NCBI RefSeq assembly: GCF_003990645.1
Contig: NZ_RYZK01000001.1
Coordinates: forward strand, 186,001-250,000
Source: Shimia sediminis
GTDB taxonomy: Bacteria; Pseudomonadota; Alphaproteobacteria; Rhodobacterales; Rhodobacteraceae
Direction: 5' to 3'
Length of the DNA stretch: 64,000 nucleotides
Shown here: in pieces, positions 54,943 through 64,000 of the stretch
Layout of the letters: every line of letters starts with the position of its first letter
How positions within the stretch are numbered: the first letter of the stretch is position 1
The notes under the pieces: model-generated
The model's input: the letters and a program-made list of their open reading frames with translations, nothing else
What the model was told of the DNA's origin: nothing
Database searches by the model: none
Translations under genes and position numbers: made by a program

Positions 54943-55080
54943 GAAAGACTCCAACGCTGGTGTTGTTCAATTGAGCGCGCAAGCGCGCACAGGTTTGATT
55001 GGTTTTTCGGCTCGGGCTCACCAAAGCAGCATCAGATCCACCCGCGCCTGAACCTTGTCTGACAGAGCGTCATCCCCCGC

Positions 55081-55134
55081 GCAACAAGAATGGCCGTCTC
55101 CCCGCAAGCGGGGCCCCTCGTCAATTCTTGTTGC
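55081..55134. terminator. Nested hairpin upstream of the aminotransferase gene
   Basis: GCAACAAGAAT (55081-55091) pairs with ATTCTTGTTGC (55124-55134), enclosing the inner stem CCCCGC-AA-GCGGGG (55100-55113). It could end the fabI-gpt transcript or be a repetitive intergenic element. The rest of 54943-55288 shows no gene. Confidence 0.55.
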
Positions 55135-55288
55135 CCGAGAACTGCCGCCCCGTCTGCCAGGTCACAGGCGAGGGCGGCTCCGAAGCAGCATTGGTTGGGG
55201 CAGGTCGTTGGGGTCAGCGCAGCCCCTGCTTCGTGTTGCCGGAAATACTCCCGCCGGAGGCATCCCGCACCATCAGCACGCGCTGCCG

Positions 55289-55807
55289 TCAGTCGGTGCC
55301 GCGGTAGGGCTCAACATATTGCAGCGCCATGTCCCACGGGAAAAAGATCCAGGTGTCCTGGCTGACGCCGGTGATGAAGGTGTCGACCATGGGTTCGCCC
55401 TGGGGCTTGGCATAGACGGTGGCGAAATGCGCCTTGGGATAGAGGTCGCGCACCAGTTCGAGGGTTTTGCCGCTGTCCACCAGATCGTCGACGATCAGGA
55501 TGCCGGTGCCGTCACCCATCAGCTCGGCGTTGGGGCTTTTCAGCACCTCGGCGTCGCGTTGCTGGTCCTGTTTGCCACCGCCCGAGTGGTAGGATTTCAC
55601 ACTGATCGTGTCGACGGTGCGGATGTCCAGTTCGCGGCTGACGATCATGGCCGGGGCCATGCCGCCGCGGGTGATGGCGACAACCGCGCGCCACGCGCCG
55701 TCATCGGGGCCTTGTCCGTCCAGGCGCCAGGCAAGCGCCCGGCTGTCGCGGTGAATCTGGTCCCAGCTGATGTGGAAGCCTTTTTCGTGGGGCAGGCGGT
55801 CGCTCAT
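55289..55807 (-). CDS. gpt: Xanthine/guanine phosphoribosyltransferase
   Basis: Gpt salvages xanthine and guanine with PRPP. The 172-residue product has the PRPP-binding motif [17 protein letters not shown] and the N-terminal [18 protein letters not shown] loop, with the typical C-terminal WIFFPWD. It lies 15 bases downstream of fabI on the same strand. Confidence 0.93.
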   Translation of the reverse strand: MSDRLPHEKGFHISWDQIHRDSRALAWRLDGQGPDDGAWRAVVAITRGGMAPAMIVSRELDIRTVDTISVKSYHSGGGKQDQQRDAEVLKSPNAELMGDGTGILIVDDLVDSGKTLELVRDLYPKAHFATVYAKPQGEPMVDTFITGVSQDTWIFFPWDMALQYVEPYRGTD

Positions 55808-55822
55808 CTGATCTTCTCCGAG

Positions 55823-56641
55823 TTACTTACGGCCGGTCACGGCGTCGATGTCTGGGGCGTCGACGGCCTTCATGCCGACCACGTGATAGCCTGCGTCCAC
55901 GTGCAGGGTTTCCCCGGTGACGCCGCTGCCGAGGTCCGACAAGAGGTAGAGCGCCGAGTTGCCGACGTCATCAATGGTCACGTTGCGGCGCAGCGGCGAG
56001 TTCAGCTCGTTCCATTTCAGGATATAGCGGAAATCGCCGATACCAGACGCCGCGAGGGTCTTGATCGGGCCGGCAGAGATGGCGTTGACGCGGATGCCGT
56101 CCTTGCCCAGATCCTCGGCGAGATACATGACCGAGGCTTCCAGAGCGGCCTTGGCGACCCCCATGACGTTATAGTGCGGCATCACCTGTTCGGCGCCGTA
56201 ATAGGTCAGGGTCAGGGCGCTGCCGCCCTCGGCCATGAGTTTCTCGGCGCGCTGCATTACGGCGGTGAAGGAATAGACCGAGATGTCCATGGTCATCAGG
56301 AAGTTGTCCTTGGAGGTCTCGACATAGCGGCCGCGCAGCTCGTTCTTGTCGGAGAAACCGATGGCATGCACGATAAAGTCGATCTTGCCCCATTTCTCTT
56401 CGATCTCGGCAAAGGCGGCGTCCAGAGAGGCAGGATCGGAGACGTCACAATCAATCAGTGTGTCGACGCCTAGTTGATCAGCCAACGGGACCACGCGTTT
56501 CTTGAAAGCATCGCCCATGTAGCTGAACGCCAGTTCGGCGCCAGCGTCGGCACAGGCCTTGGCGATGCCCCAGGCGATCGACTTGTCGTTGGCCAGACCC
56601 ATGATAAGGCCCCGCTTGCCCGCCATCAGATTGTTTGACAT
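55823..56641 (-). CDS. fabI: Enoyl-ACP reductase, NADH-dependent
   Basis: FabI performs the last reduction of each fatty-acid elongation cycle. The 272-residue SDR-like protein starts LMAGKRGLIMGLANDKSIAWGIA (cofactor loop) and has the catalytic Tyr-x6-Tyr-x-Met-Gly-Val-x-Lys arrangement in YYGAEQVMPHYNVMGVAKAA. It is the target class of triclosan. It is divergent from pdxH with a 95-base spacer and is followed by gpt. Confidence 0.95.
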   Translation of the reverse strand: MSNNLMAGKRGLIMGLANDKSIAWGIAKACADAGAELAFSYMGDAFKKRVVPLADQLGVDTLIDCDVSDPASLDAAFAEIEEKWGKIDFIVHAIGFSDKNELRGRYVETSKDNFLMTMDISVYSFTAVMQRAEKLMAEGGSALTLTYYGAEQVMPHYNVMGVAKAALEASVMYLAEDLGKDGIRVNAISAGPIKTLAASGIGDFRYILKWNELNSPLRRNVTIDDVGNSALYLLSDLGSGVTGETLHVDAGYHVVGMKAVDAPDIDAVTGRK

Positions 56642-56736
56642 TCGCGTCTTCTCCGTCCCAATTCGGTTTTAAGGACGTTTAGGCGATACTGTGGGTTGCT
56701 TCAAGTGCAGCCTGACGTGGCGAAAGGGTAAGGAAA

Positions 56737-57342
56737 ATGACGGACAGAACCGGGATATTCGCAGGCGACTCGCCGTTTGAGATCGCGCGCAGCTGGTTGG
56801 CCGAGGCCGAAAAGGCCGAGCCGAACGATGCCAATGCCATTGCGCTGTCGACCGTGGATGCGGATGGATTGCCCAATGCGCGCATGGTGCTGCTGAAGGA
56901 CATCGAAGACGATGCTTTCGTGTTTTACACCAACTACGGCAGTGCCAAGGCGCGGGAAATCGATGCCGCAGGCAAGGCGGCGTTTGTCATGCACTGGAAG
57001 TCTCTGCGCCGTCAGATCCGGGTGCGCGGTACGGTCACACGTGAAGACGGGCCGCAGGCGGATGACTATTACAACTCGCGCTCGCTCAAGAGCCGGTTGG
57101 GGGCCTGGGCTTCGCGGCAGTCCGAGCCGCTGAGCTCGCGCGCCTCGTTGATGGCCGATGTGGCCAAGGTTACCGCCCAGCACGGCCCCATGCCCAAACG
57201 ACCCCCGTTTTGGGGCGGTTTTCGCATCACGCCGGTGGAAATCGAGTTCTGGGCAGATGGAGCATTCCGGCTGCACGATCGCTTTCAATGGCGCAAATCA
57301 GCGTCATCTGACGCCTGGGAGATACAGCGCCTAAATCCGTGA
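56737..57342 (+). CDS. pdxH: Pyridoxamine 5'-phosphate oxidase
   Basis: PdxH is an FMN-dependent enzyme forming pyridoxal 5'-phosphate. The 201-residue product has [20 protein letters not shown], the FMN-binding [27 protein letters not shown] and the C-terminal [12 protein letters not shown] and WEIQRLNP end. The ATG at 56737 follows AAGG. It precedes the cold-shock gene by 96 bases. Confidence 0.95.
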   Translation: MTDRTGIFAGDSPFEIARSWLAEAEKAEPNDANAIALSTVDADGLPNARMVLLKDIEDDAFVFYTNYGSAKAREIDAAGKAAFVMHWKSLRRQIRVRGTVTREDGPQADDYYNSRSLKSRLGAWASRQSEPLSSRASLMADVAKVTAQHGPMPKRPPFWGGFRITPVEIEFWADGAFRLHDRFQWRKSASSDAWEIQRLNP

Positions 57343-57438
57343 CATTCGCGTTACGTAAAATGCAAGGCCTTGATTTACGTTGGGTTTTTTTCTTGCCGTC
57401 GGAAAACATTTAACGCAGACTCCTATTCTAGGCTAGGG

Positions 57439-57996
57439 ATGAGCTTACGTAGGGTTAAGGTGTTGAGTGAAAACGAAAAAGAGACGGTTCGAATCGTCGG
57501 CCAGGTAAAATGGTTTGATCCGGTAAAAGGGTTTGGATTTGTCGTTTCCGAGAGCGGCGGGCCGGACATTCTGTTGCATGCAAATGTTTTGCGCAATTTC
57601 GGGCAAAGCTCGGTTGCTGACGCTGCGCGGGTCGAAATCGGAATTCAGGAAACCTCGCGCGGGGTGCAGGCGGTGGAAGTCTATCGCATCGACGTGCCTG
57701 ATGCGGCCGCGACGGCAGGGTTGGCGGACTTTGTCGATCTTGATCCGGACGAAATGGCCAACGCGCCACTGGAACCTGCACGGGTGAAATGGTTCGACAA
57801 GGGCAAGGGATTTGGCTTTGCCAATGTGTTCGGCCGTGGCGAAGACGTGTTTGTGCATATCGAGGTGCTGCGGCAGTCCGGTCTGTCGGACCTGCAACCC
57901 GGCGAGGCATTGGCCTTGCGGGTCATTGACGGTAAACGGGGACGTATGGCCACCGAAGTCATGGCCTGGGAATCTGCGGTGACAAGGGACGACTGA
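57439..57996 (+). CDS. Double cold-shock-domain RNA-binding protein
   Basis: A 185-residue protein with two cold-shock domains. Domain 1 (about residues 18-83) contains QVKWFDPVKGFGFV and DILLHANVL. Domain 2 (about 115-180) contains RVKWFDKGKGFGFANVF and DVFVHIEVL, giving RNP1 and RNP2 motifs in both. An acidic linker joins them. The tandem form is common in alphaproteobacteria and may act as an RNA chaperone. The ATG at 57439 is used; a TTG start near 57463 with AAGGTG upstream is possible. Its TGA overlaps the next ATG by one base. Confidence 0.87.
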   Translation: MSLRRVKVLSENEKETVRIVGQVKWFDPVKGFGFVVSESGGPDILLHANVLRNFGQSSVADAARVEIGIQETSRGVQAVEVYRIDVPDAAATAGLADFVDLDPDEMANAPLEPARVKWFDKGKGFGFANVFGRGEDVFVHIEVLRQSGLSDLQPGEALALRVIDGKRGRMATEVMAWESAVTRDD

Positions 57997-58481
57997 TGTC
58001 GCGTATCGTTTTGGTGGGGGCGTTGTGTGCCCTTGGGGTGTCGGGGATGGCCCTGGCGGACCCTGCGTGCCGCGAGGATACCGTGCATCTGCGCGGCGAC
58101 TGGGGGCAGGCGGTGTTCCGGGTCGAAGTGGCGGACACCGAAGAGGAACGGGCGCAGGGGCTGATGCATCGCGACAGCCTGTCGCCAAGCGCGGGCATGC
58201 TGTTTGTGTTTCAAAAGACGGGCCCGGTGTCTTTCTGGATGGAAAACACGCTGATTCCACTCGACATGCTGTTTGTGGATGAAACCGGGCAGGTCACGCA
58301 CATCCACCCCGAGGCGCAGCCACTGGACCGTACCGCGATTCACAGCCAGGGCGATGTGCGCTATGTGCTTGAGATCAAGGGCGGACTGGCCCGCGCCATG
58401 GGCATTGTGCCCGGAAGCGCGCTGCGCCACCCATCTATTTTGCAAGACGGTGCTGTTTGGTCTTGTGAGGGCGGAAGTTAG
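57996..58481 (+). CDS. DUF192 protein, exported
   Basis: A 161-residue protein with a signal peptide (about residues 1-21, ending ALA-DP) and a DUF192 domain: [46 protein letters not shown] and the C-terminal [16 protein letters not shown]. The domain is widespread and its function is not established. It overlaps the cold-shock gene by one base, so both are translated together. Confidence 0.85.
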   Translation: MSRIVLVGALCALGVSGMALADPACREDTVHLRGDWGQAVFRVEVADTEEERAQGLMHRDSLSPSAGMLFVFQKTGPVSFWMENTLIPLDMLFVDETGQVTHIHPEAQPLDRTAIHSQGDVRYVLEIKGGLARAMGIVPGSALRHPSILQDGAVWSCEGGS

Positions 58482-58502
58482 CGGCTAAACACCGCCTCGG
58501 TC

Positions 58503-58579
58503 CGGGGCGTAGCGCAGTCTGGTAGCGCACCTGTTTTGGGTACAGGGGGTCGCAAGTTCGAATCTTGCCGTCCCGACCA
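58503..58579 (+). tRNA. tRNA-Pro (anticodon TGG)
   Basis: Seventy-seven bases fold as a cloverleaf. The acceptor stem CGGGGCG pairs with CGTCCCG, the D arm is GCGCAGTCTGGTAGCGC, the anticodon stem CCTGT/ACAGG encloses the loop TTTGGGT with anticodon TGG, and the T arm contains GTTCGAATC. The 3' ACCA is encoded. It reads CCA and, by wobble, other proline codons. Confidence 0.95.
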
Positions 58580-59210
58580 TGTCACATCATCGTTGAATGA
58601 GGATGCGCGCCACGTATGTGGGGCGTGGCCCGAAGCTGAGCGATGGGCCGCCTGGTACAAGTCCAGCGTGTCGGTGTGACAGAGAATCACCAGTCACAGC
58701 GGCACGGGTGCGTGACGAAAACACGTCATTTTCATATATATTGTGTTAAGCTTTCTTAACGCCCCACATCTTGTGGATAACTCGGCCTTCTGGGGACAAG
58801 TTTTGGAATCTTATTGTTTTCTAAGGGCTTCCCGGAACCGGCTAAGGTGACGCGTTTAGAACGGGCGCAAATGGGTGTGGTCAGGAATCGGGCAGGGGTG
58901 CTGACGCGTCAAAATCCTAATGGCGGGTCAACCGTAAAAATCGGCGAAAAACGCAAATAAAAGGTTTGACCATCTAGGGCCGAATACGCCAGATTGTGTG
59001 GGCAGATCGGGAGCGCCACAACATATAGTGGCGAAGAGGGTCAGGCAGGGACATAATCACACCGCGAACCAAAGCACGACTTTGGCCAACTTCGGCAAAC
59101 CTTAGCTTTTGCCGGGCGCTGATATTTTGTCTGCCCTGACTGCTGGTCGCACGGAAGTAGCCGGGCGCGAATGCCGGGTAGGGGACAACAGGCAGGGACG
59201 AGAGTCAGCG
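58580..59210 (+). promoter_or_regulatory. Long control region upstream of nrdJ
   Basis: No gene was recognised in these 630 bases. They hold a perfect DnaA box (TTGTGGATAA, 58771-58780, complement TTATCCACAA) and a CtrA-like TTAA-N6-TTAAC (58746-58760). They also hold a strong NrdR-box match CACAACATATAGTG (59017-59030; 13 of 14 to CACWATATATWGTG) and a weaker one TCATATATATTGTG (58732-58745; 11 of 14). I looked for a cobalamin riboswitch B12 box and did not find a convincing one. Confidence 0.55.
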
Positions 59211-62200
59211 ATGAAAATCGAAAGAAAATTTACCAAGGCAGGCCAGGACGCATACGCAGAGCTGGATTTTGTGACCACCGAATCCGAGATTCGCAACCCG
59301 GATGGCACCATCGTCTTTCGGTTGGACGCAGTGGAAGTACCCTCGACCTGGAGCCAGGTGGCCAGCGACGTGATCGCGCAGAAATATTTCCGCAAGGCGG
59401 GCGTGCCCGCGAGCCTGAAGAAAGTGCGCGAAAAGGGCGTGCCAGAGTTCCTGTGGCGCTCGGTGCCAGCAAATGACAACGTCGAGATCGGTGGCGAAAC
59501 CAGCGCCAAGCAGGTGTTCGACCGTCTGGCAGGGGCATGGACCTACTGGGGCTGGAAAGGCGGCTATTTCAGCACGGAAGAAGATGCGCGCGCCTATTTT
59601 GACGAGATGCGCTATATGCTGGCGACTCAGCGCGCCGCACCAAACAGCCCGCAGTGGTTCAACACCGGCCTGCACTGGGCCTATGGCATCGATGGTCCAG
59701 CGCAGGGCCACTATTATGTCGACTATAAGAGCGGCAAGCTGACCAAGTCGAAGTCGTCTTATGAGCATCCGCAGCCGCATGCCTGCTTTATCCAGTCGGT
59801 CAGCGATGATCTGGTTGGGGACGGCGGCATCATGGACCTGTGGGTCCGCGAAGCGCGTCTGTTCAAATACGGCTCGGGCACTGGCACCAACTTTTCGTCC
59901 TTGCGCGCTGATGGCGAGTCGCTGTCGGGCGGTGGTAAGTCTTCGGGCCTGATGGGCTTCCTGAAAATCGGTGACCGCGCGGCGGGCGCGATCAAGTCGG
60001 GCGGCACCACGCGGCGTGCGGCCAAAATGGTGATCGTGGATGCCGACCACCCGGATGTTGAGGAATACATCAACTGGAAGGTCAAAGAGGAACAAAAGGT
60101 CGCTTCGATCGTGGCCGGTTCCAAGATGCACGAGCAGAAGCTGAACGGCATCTTTGCAGCGATCAAGGCCTGGGACGGCGCCGAAGCGGATGCCTATGAT
60201 CCCAAGGTCAACGAGACCCTGAAAGCGGCGATCCGTGACGCGAAATCTGTCATGATCCCAGAGACTTATATCAAACGCGTGCTGGATTATGCCAAGCAGG
60301 GCTATGCCAGCATCGAGTTCCCGACCTATGATACGGACTGGGATTCGGAAGCTTACGCCTCTGTGTCGGGCCAGAACTCGAACAACTCGATCCGCGTCAC
60401 CGATGCTTTCCTGAAAGCGGTCGAAGATGACGCCGACTGGGAGCTGATCCGCCGCACCGACGGCAGCGTCGCCAAGACCATCAAGGCGCGCAAATTGTGG
60501 GAAGATGTGGGCCACGCGGCCTGGGCCTGTGCCGATCCCGGCATCCAGTACCACGACACTGTGAACGCCTGGCACACCTGCCCGGAAGACGGTGAGATTC
60601 GCGGCTCGAACCCGTGTTCGGAGTACATGTTCCTGGATGACACCGCCTGTAACCTGGCGTCGATGAACCTGTTGACCTTCCTCGACGATGGCGTGTTCCA
60701 GGCCGAGGATTACATGCACGCGACCCGTCTGTGGACCGTGACGCTGGAAATCTCGGTCACCATGGCGCAGTTCCCGTCCAAGGAAATCGCGCAGCTGTCT
60801 TATGATTTCCGCACCCTGGGTCTGGGCTATGCCAACATCGGTGGTTTGCTGATGAACATGGGGCACGGCTATGACTCGAAAGAGGGCCGTGCGCTGGCCG
60901 GTGCGCTGACCGCGATCATGACCGGCGTGGCCTATGCCACTTCGGCCGAGATGGCAGGCGAGCTGGGACCGTTTGACGGCTACAAGCGCAACAGCCAGCA
61001 CATGCTGCGCGTGATGCGCAACCACCGCCGGGCGTCGTATGGCGACACCGAAGGCTACGAGGCCCTCGCAGTGAAGCCGGTGGCGCTGGACATGGACAAC
61101 TGTCCGGATCAGAAGCTGGTGGCGCTGGCACAGTCGAGCTGGGACGAAGTGCTGCGGCTGGGTGAACAGCATGGGTTTAGAAACGCGCAAACCTCGGTGA
61201 TTGCACCGACCGGCACCATTGGTTTGGTCATGGATTGCGACACCACGGGGATCGAGCCGGACTTTGCTCTGGTGAAATTCAAGAAACTGGCCGGTGGTGG
61301 GTATTTCAAGATCATCAACCGCTCGGTGCCTGCCGCGCTTGAGAATCTTGGCTATTCGTCGAGCCAGATCGAAGAGATCGTCTCATACGCCGTGGGTCAC
61401 GGCACCATGGGCAACGCGCCGGGCATCAACCACACCTCGTTGATCGGGCATGGTTTTGGTCAGAACGAGCTGGATAAGATCGAAGCCGCCCTGGGCAGCG
61501 CGTTCGACATTCGTTTTGTGTTCAACCAGTGGACGCTGGGCGAAGAATTCTGCACCAATGTGCTGGGCATCCCGGCGGAAAAGCTGAACGATCCGTCGTT
61601 TGACCTGTTGTCGCACCTCGGGTTCACCCGCAAGGATGTTGAGGCGGCCAACGACCACGTTTGCGGCACGATGACATTGGAGGGCGCGCCGTTCCTCAAG
61701 GAAGAGCATTATCACATCTTTGACTGTGCCAACCCTTGCGGCAAAAAAGGCAAGCGTTATCTGAGTGTTGACAGCCACATCACCATGATGGCCGCGGCCC
61801 AGTCGTTCATCTCGGGCGCGATCTCGAAAACCATCAACATGCCCAACGATGCCACCATCGAAGACTGTCAGAAAGCCTATGAGCTGAGCTGGTCCTTGGG
61901 CATCAAGGCCAATGCGCTGTATCGCGATGGCTCGAAACTGTCGCAGCCTCTGGCGGCGGCGCTGGTCGAGGATGACGAGGACGCGGCAGAGACGCTGGAA
62001 AGCGGCACACCGCAGCAAAAGGCCGAAGTGCTGGCCGAAAAGATCATCGAAAAGGTGATCGTCAAGGAAATCGTCAAATCGCACCGTGAAAAGATGCCCG
62101 AGCGTCGCAAAGGCTATACTCAGAAAGCGGTTGTCGGGGGCCACAAGGTTTACCTGCGCACCGGTGAGTATGAGGACGGCAACCTCGGCGAGATTTTCAT

Positions 62201-62897
62201 CGACATGCACAAAGAGGGTGCAGGGTTCCGGGCGATGATGAACAACTTTGCCATCGCCGTGTCGGTTGGTCTGCAATATGGCGTGCCGCTGGAAGAGTTC
62301 GTCGATGCCTTTACCTTCACCAAGTTCGAGCCCGCGGGCATGGTGCAGGGCAACGATTCAATCAAGAACGCGACCTCGATCCTGGATTACATCTTCCGCG
62401 AGCTGGCGGTGTCTTATCTGGACCGCACCGATCTGGCGCACATCAAGCCACAAGGCACGATGTTCGACGATCTGGGCCGTGGCGAGGAAGAGGGCGTGTC
62501 GAATGTGCAGGAAATCAGTGAAACAGCGGCCTCCAAGTCGTTGGAAGTGCTGAAACAAATCTCGTCGACGGGATACCTGCGCAAACGTCTGCCGCAAGAG
62601 TTGGTGGTGCTGAATGGTGGCGCTGCGGGCGGCACTGCGCTGAATGGCGCCGGGGATCCGGTGGCCACATTGCAGACGCTGGTGCCCGAAACCGCAACCG
62701 GGACCACCGGGGCGGTGGCGACGGCGGCCACCACAACGGCGGTGTCCAGCGGCACGGTCAGCATGGACCCACGCGCCAAGGCCAAGATGCAGGGCTACGA
62801 GGGTGACCCTTGTGGCGACTGCGGCAACTACACGCTGGTGCGCAACGGCACCTGCATGAAATGCAACACCTGCGGGGCAACCAGCGGGTGCAGCTAA
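59211..62897 (+). CDS. nrdJ: Class II (adenosylcobalamin) ribonucleotide reductase
   Basis: NrdJ reduces ribonucleotides to deoxyribonucleotides using coenzyme B12 and works with or without oxygen. The 1228-residue product has an N-terminal domain with [12 protein letters not shown], the catalytic barrel with [20 protein letters not shown] (active-site cysteine region), [15 protein letters not shown] and [20 protein letters not shown], a long insertion with [13 protein letters not shown], and a C-terminal zinc-ribbon ([14 protein letters not shown]). An ATG at 59211 gives the family N-terminus [11 protein letters not shown]; the frame opens 34 codons earlier. Expression is probably controlled by NrdR through boxes upstream. 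Paired palindromes follow the stop. Confidence 0.95.
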   Translation: MKIERKFTKAGQDAYAELDFVTTESEIRNPDGTIVFRLDAVEVPSTWSQVASDVIAQKYFRKAGVPASLKKVREKGVPEFLWRSVPANDNVEIGGETSAKQVFDRLAGAWTYWGWKGGYFSTEEDARAYFDEMRYMLATQRAAPNSPQWFNTGLHWAYGIDGPAQGHYYVDYKSGKLTKSKSSYEHPQPHACFIQSVSDDLVGDGGIMDLWVREARLFKYGSGTGTNFSSLRADGESLSGGGKSSGLMGFLKIGDRAAGAIKSGGTTRRAAKMVIVDADHPDVEEYINWKVKEEQKVASIVAGSKMHEQKLNGIFAAIKAWDGAEADAYDPKVNETLKAAIRDAKSVMIPETYIKRVLDYAKQGYASIEFPTYDTDWDSEAYASVSGQNSNNSIRVTDAFLKAVEDDADWELIRRTDGSVAKTIKARKLWEDVGHAAWACADPGIQYHDTVNAWHTCPEDGEIRGSNPCSEYMFLDDTACNLASMNLLTFLDDGVFQAEDYMHATRLWTVTLEISVTMAQFPSKEIAQLSYDFRTLGLGYANIGGLLMNMGHGYDSKEGRALAGALTAIMTGVAYATSAEMAGELGPFDGYKRNSQHMLRVMRNHRRASYGDTEGYEALAVKPVALDMDNCPDQKLVALAQSSWDEVLRLGEQHGFRNAQTSVIAPTGTIGLVMDCDTTGIEPDFALVKFKKLAGGGYFKIINRSVPAALENLGYSSSQIEEIVSYAVGHGTMGNAPGINHTSLIGHGFGQNELDKIEAALGSAFDIRFVFNQWTLGEEFCTNVLGIPAEKLNDPSFDLLSHLGFTRKDVEAANDHVCGTMTLEGAPFLKEEHYHIFDCANPCGKKGKRYLSVDSHITMMAAAQSFISGAISKTINMPNDATIEDCQKAYELSWSLGIKANALYRDGSKLSQPLAAALVEDDEDAAETLESGTPQQKAEVLAEKIIEKVIVKEIVKSHREKMPERRKGYTQKAVVGGHKVYLRTGEYEDGNLGEIFIDMHKEGAGFRAMMNNFAIAVSVGLQYGVPLEEFVDAFTFTKFEPAGMVQGNDSIKNATSILDYIFRELAVSYLDRTDLAHIKPQGTMFDDLGRGEEEGVSNVQEISETAASKSLEVLKQISSTGYLRKRLPQELVVLNGGAAGGTALNGAGDPVATLQTLVPETATGTTGAVATAATTTAVSSGTVSMDPRAKAKMQGYEGDPCGDCGNYTLVRNGTCMKCNTCGATSGCS

Positions 62898-62898
62898 G

Positions 62899-62950
62899 GC
62901 AAAATCTTCTAGAAGATTTTGCGACGGGGAGATTTTTCTAGAAAAATCTC
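62899..62950. repeat. Paired perfect palindromes after nrdJ
   Basis: A 24-base perfect palindrome with centre TTCTAGAA and flanks GCAAAATC/GATTTTGC (62899-62922) is followed six bases later by a 22-base perfect palindrome with the same centre and flanks GAGATTT/AAATCTC (62929-62950). It begins two bases after the nrdJ stop. Layout equals the pair at 22833-22876. Confidence 0.75.
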
Positions 62951-63056
62951 TTGATCGACAAAGGTTACGGGGCGGGTGCGCTCGTCCCGGCACGACGCTC
63001 AGGCCGCAGGCAAAAACCACGGGCGGTAACAATGAGTGAGCCTGAGCGGCGAAACT

Positions 63057-63082
63057 GGGGGGCCAATGGCCCCCCATTTTTC
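63057..63082 (+). terminator. Rho-independent terminator between nrdJ and the sigma-factor gene
   Basis: GGGGGGCC-AAT-GGCCCCCC forms a perfect 8-bp stem followed by ATTTTTCTTT on the plus strand. It is placed between the convergent genes. Confidence 0.85.
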
Positions 63083-63083
63083 T

Positions 63084-63581
63084 TTAGTCCAACAGGCTGG
63101 CGACCGCGTCTTTCTGGTCCAGCCCGATGTCTTTGCGCAATCGCGCCCGGGCGCGGGCAAGGCGTGAGTTGACAGTGCCGACCGGCAGTTTCAGCCGCTG
63201 TGCAATGGTTTGCGGGCTGGTTTCGCCCAAGATCACCAGCGTCATGACCTCGGCCTGATCCTGCGGCAGGCGGCGGATGGCGGCGGTGACGTCCTGATAG
63301 GCCAGCACCCCGGGGGCGTCGGCGGGGCAGCTCAGGTGGTCCTCTTCCAGTTCCTTGGTTGGCTTGTGATCGCGCCAGCGGCTGCGCGACAGGTTGGCGA
63401 GCGCGGTCATGGCATAGTTTTCCAGATCATTTGGTGTTTCCCCCGCCACGTGGCGGACCCAGAGGCGCAGCATGACGTCCTGCACCATGTCCTCGGCATT
63501 CTCTGGCGTGTCTGCCAGCCGCCGGGCGCGGCGACGCAGGCGGGGCAAAAGGGGGATCAGGGCCCAGTCTGTATGTTTCAT
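63084..63581 (-). CDS. ECF-type RNA polymerase sigma factor
   Basis: A 165-residue sigma factor of the sigma-70 ECF group. Region 2 (about residues 10-80) contains ARRLADTPENAEDMVQDVML, and region 4 (about 105-160) contains IRRLPQDQAEVMTLVILGET and AQRLKLPVGTVNSRLARARA, a helix-turn-helix reading the -35 box. Starts at 63581, 63602 and 63614 are possible; none has a strong ribosome site. No anti-sigma gene is adjacent on this strand. It is divergent from an EF-hand protein gene, which may be its target. Confidence 0.85.
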   Translation of the reverse strand: MKHTDWALIPLLPRLRRRARRLADTPENAEDMVQDVMLRLWVRHVAGETPNDLENYAMTALANLSRSRWRDHKPTKELEEDHLSCPADAPGVLAYQDVTAAIRRLPQDQAEVMTLVILGETSPQTIAQRLKLPVGTVNSRLARARARLRKDIGLDQKDAVASLLD

Positions 63582-63840
63582 TGTCCACGTGACCTTTTTC
63601 ATTGCTTTGGTCACAGGGTTTCGTGGATTGCCGGGCGCGAAAAGGTGGGGGCAATCCGCCGATGGCGAATGCCCTCTCTTTTTGGGCGAGGGATTGCCGC
63701 CGTGCGCGCCCGAAATGGGCGAAAAGGCGCGGGGAGGTCGGGGGACGGGCCCGGCGCGGGACGGAAAGTTGATTTCGGGGGTCTTCCAATGTGAGGGCGC
63801 AGAACAGCGCCTTCATTCAATGACCAAAAGGAAGCAAATC

Positions 63841-64000
63841 ATGAAACTCAAAGCATTCCCCGCGATTACCGTTCTTGGCCTTGCCCTGCCGACCTTGGCG
63901 CTTGCCAGTGAAATGGATGCCAACGGCGATGGCGTTCTGACCATCGAAGAGGTTCAGGCGGTGTTCCCGGATATGACGCCCGAGGGGTTCTCGGCGCTGG
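63841..64000 (+). CDS. Exported EF-hand protein, 3' end outside the window
   Basis: The first 53 codons are visible. A signal peptide (MKLKAFPAITVLGLALPTLALA, cleavage near ALA-SE) is followed at once by an EF-hand calcium loop DANGDGVLTIEEV. AAGGAAG lies upstream of the ATG. The pairing of an exported EF-hand protein with a divergent sigma factor suggests linked regulation, perhaps of a periplasmic calcium or stress response. The gene continues past base 64000. Confidence 0.8.
   Translation, partial: MKLKAFPAITVLGLALPTLALASEMDANGDGVLTIEEVQAVFPDMTPEGFSAL

Noticed and set aside
53845-56473. Long plus-strand frames opposite the aminotransferase, gpt and fabI genes
   Set aside because: They mirror conserved genes on the other strand and show no protein-family motifs of their own.
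58580-59210. Cobalamin riboswitch upstream of nrdJ
   Set aside because: Expected for a B12-dependent enzyme, but no convincing B12 box or matching stem arrangement was found by eye. A covariance-model search would settle it.
59205-61190. Minus-strand open frame of 661 codons opposite nrdJ
   Set aside because: Shadow of the nrdJ codon pattern; no recognisable domain or start.

Overview
The window reads as chromosomal DNA of a Rhodobacterales (Roseobacter-group) alphaproteobacterium. The grounds are the GTTC-N7-GTTC type LexA boxes at lexA, an endolysin/holin pair resembling the Rhodobacter gene transfer agent lysis genes set inside a cytochrome c maturation cluster, a yibQ-like gene beside trpGDC, a class II (B12) ribonucleotide reductase, and GC-rich codon use. 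The genus cannot be fixed from the sequence alone.

Left core block (1-22.7 kb): murI (5' end cut off), argC, ccmE, a lysis pair, ccmF-ccmH, an enoyl-CoA hydratase, a DUF2087 protein, a membrane-anchored RTX protein, gltA, gltX, comEC, lexA with two SOS boxes, and the operon trpG-trpD-ung-trpC-moaC-moeA. These are followed by a divergent YibQ-type polysaccharide deacetylase, a DUF1194 VWA protein and an alpha/beta hydrolase.

Accessory block (about 22.7-50.2 kb) lies between yibQ/trpGDC and trpE. Module A (23.3-33.6 kb, all minus strand) joins a polyamine-type ABC importer, a MalT/LuxR-type regulator, a hydantoinase/oxoprolinase, a DUF917 (S-methyl-thiohydantoin desulfurase-like) protein and a VanX-type dipeptidase. 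It looks like an uptake and ring-opening pathway for a hydantoin-like or dipeptide-like compound. A junction at 33.6-35.5 kb holds a short tyrosine recombinase and decayed repeats. Module B (35.6-49.6 kb) holds an RpiR regulator, an FAD-linked oxidase, an SDR dehydrogenase, an FGGY kinase, a LysR regulator, a family-5 ABC importer lacking ATPase genes, two cytoplasmic sulfatases, and a formylglycine-generating-enzyme gene broken by two in-frame stops. I read it as a system that imports a sulfate ester of a sugar or polyol, desulfates it inside the cell, then oxidises and phosphorylates the product. A diverged 74-bp repeat occurs on each side of module B.

Right core block (50.2-64 kb): trpE, a PpiD-like foldase, an aminotransferase, gpt, fabI, pdxH, a two-domain cold-shock protein, a DUF192 protein, tRNA-Pro(TGG), nrdJ with a candidate NrdR/DnaA/CtrA-type control region, a sigma factor, and the start of an EF-hand protein. 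The most interesting signals are the sulfatase island with its disrupted FGE, the hydantoinase/DUF917 module, the separation of trpE from trpGDC, and several palindrome families (TTGTACAA dyads; paired perfect palindromes after genes). All functions are inferred by reading; no database search was run.
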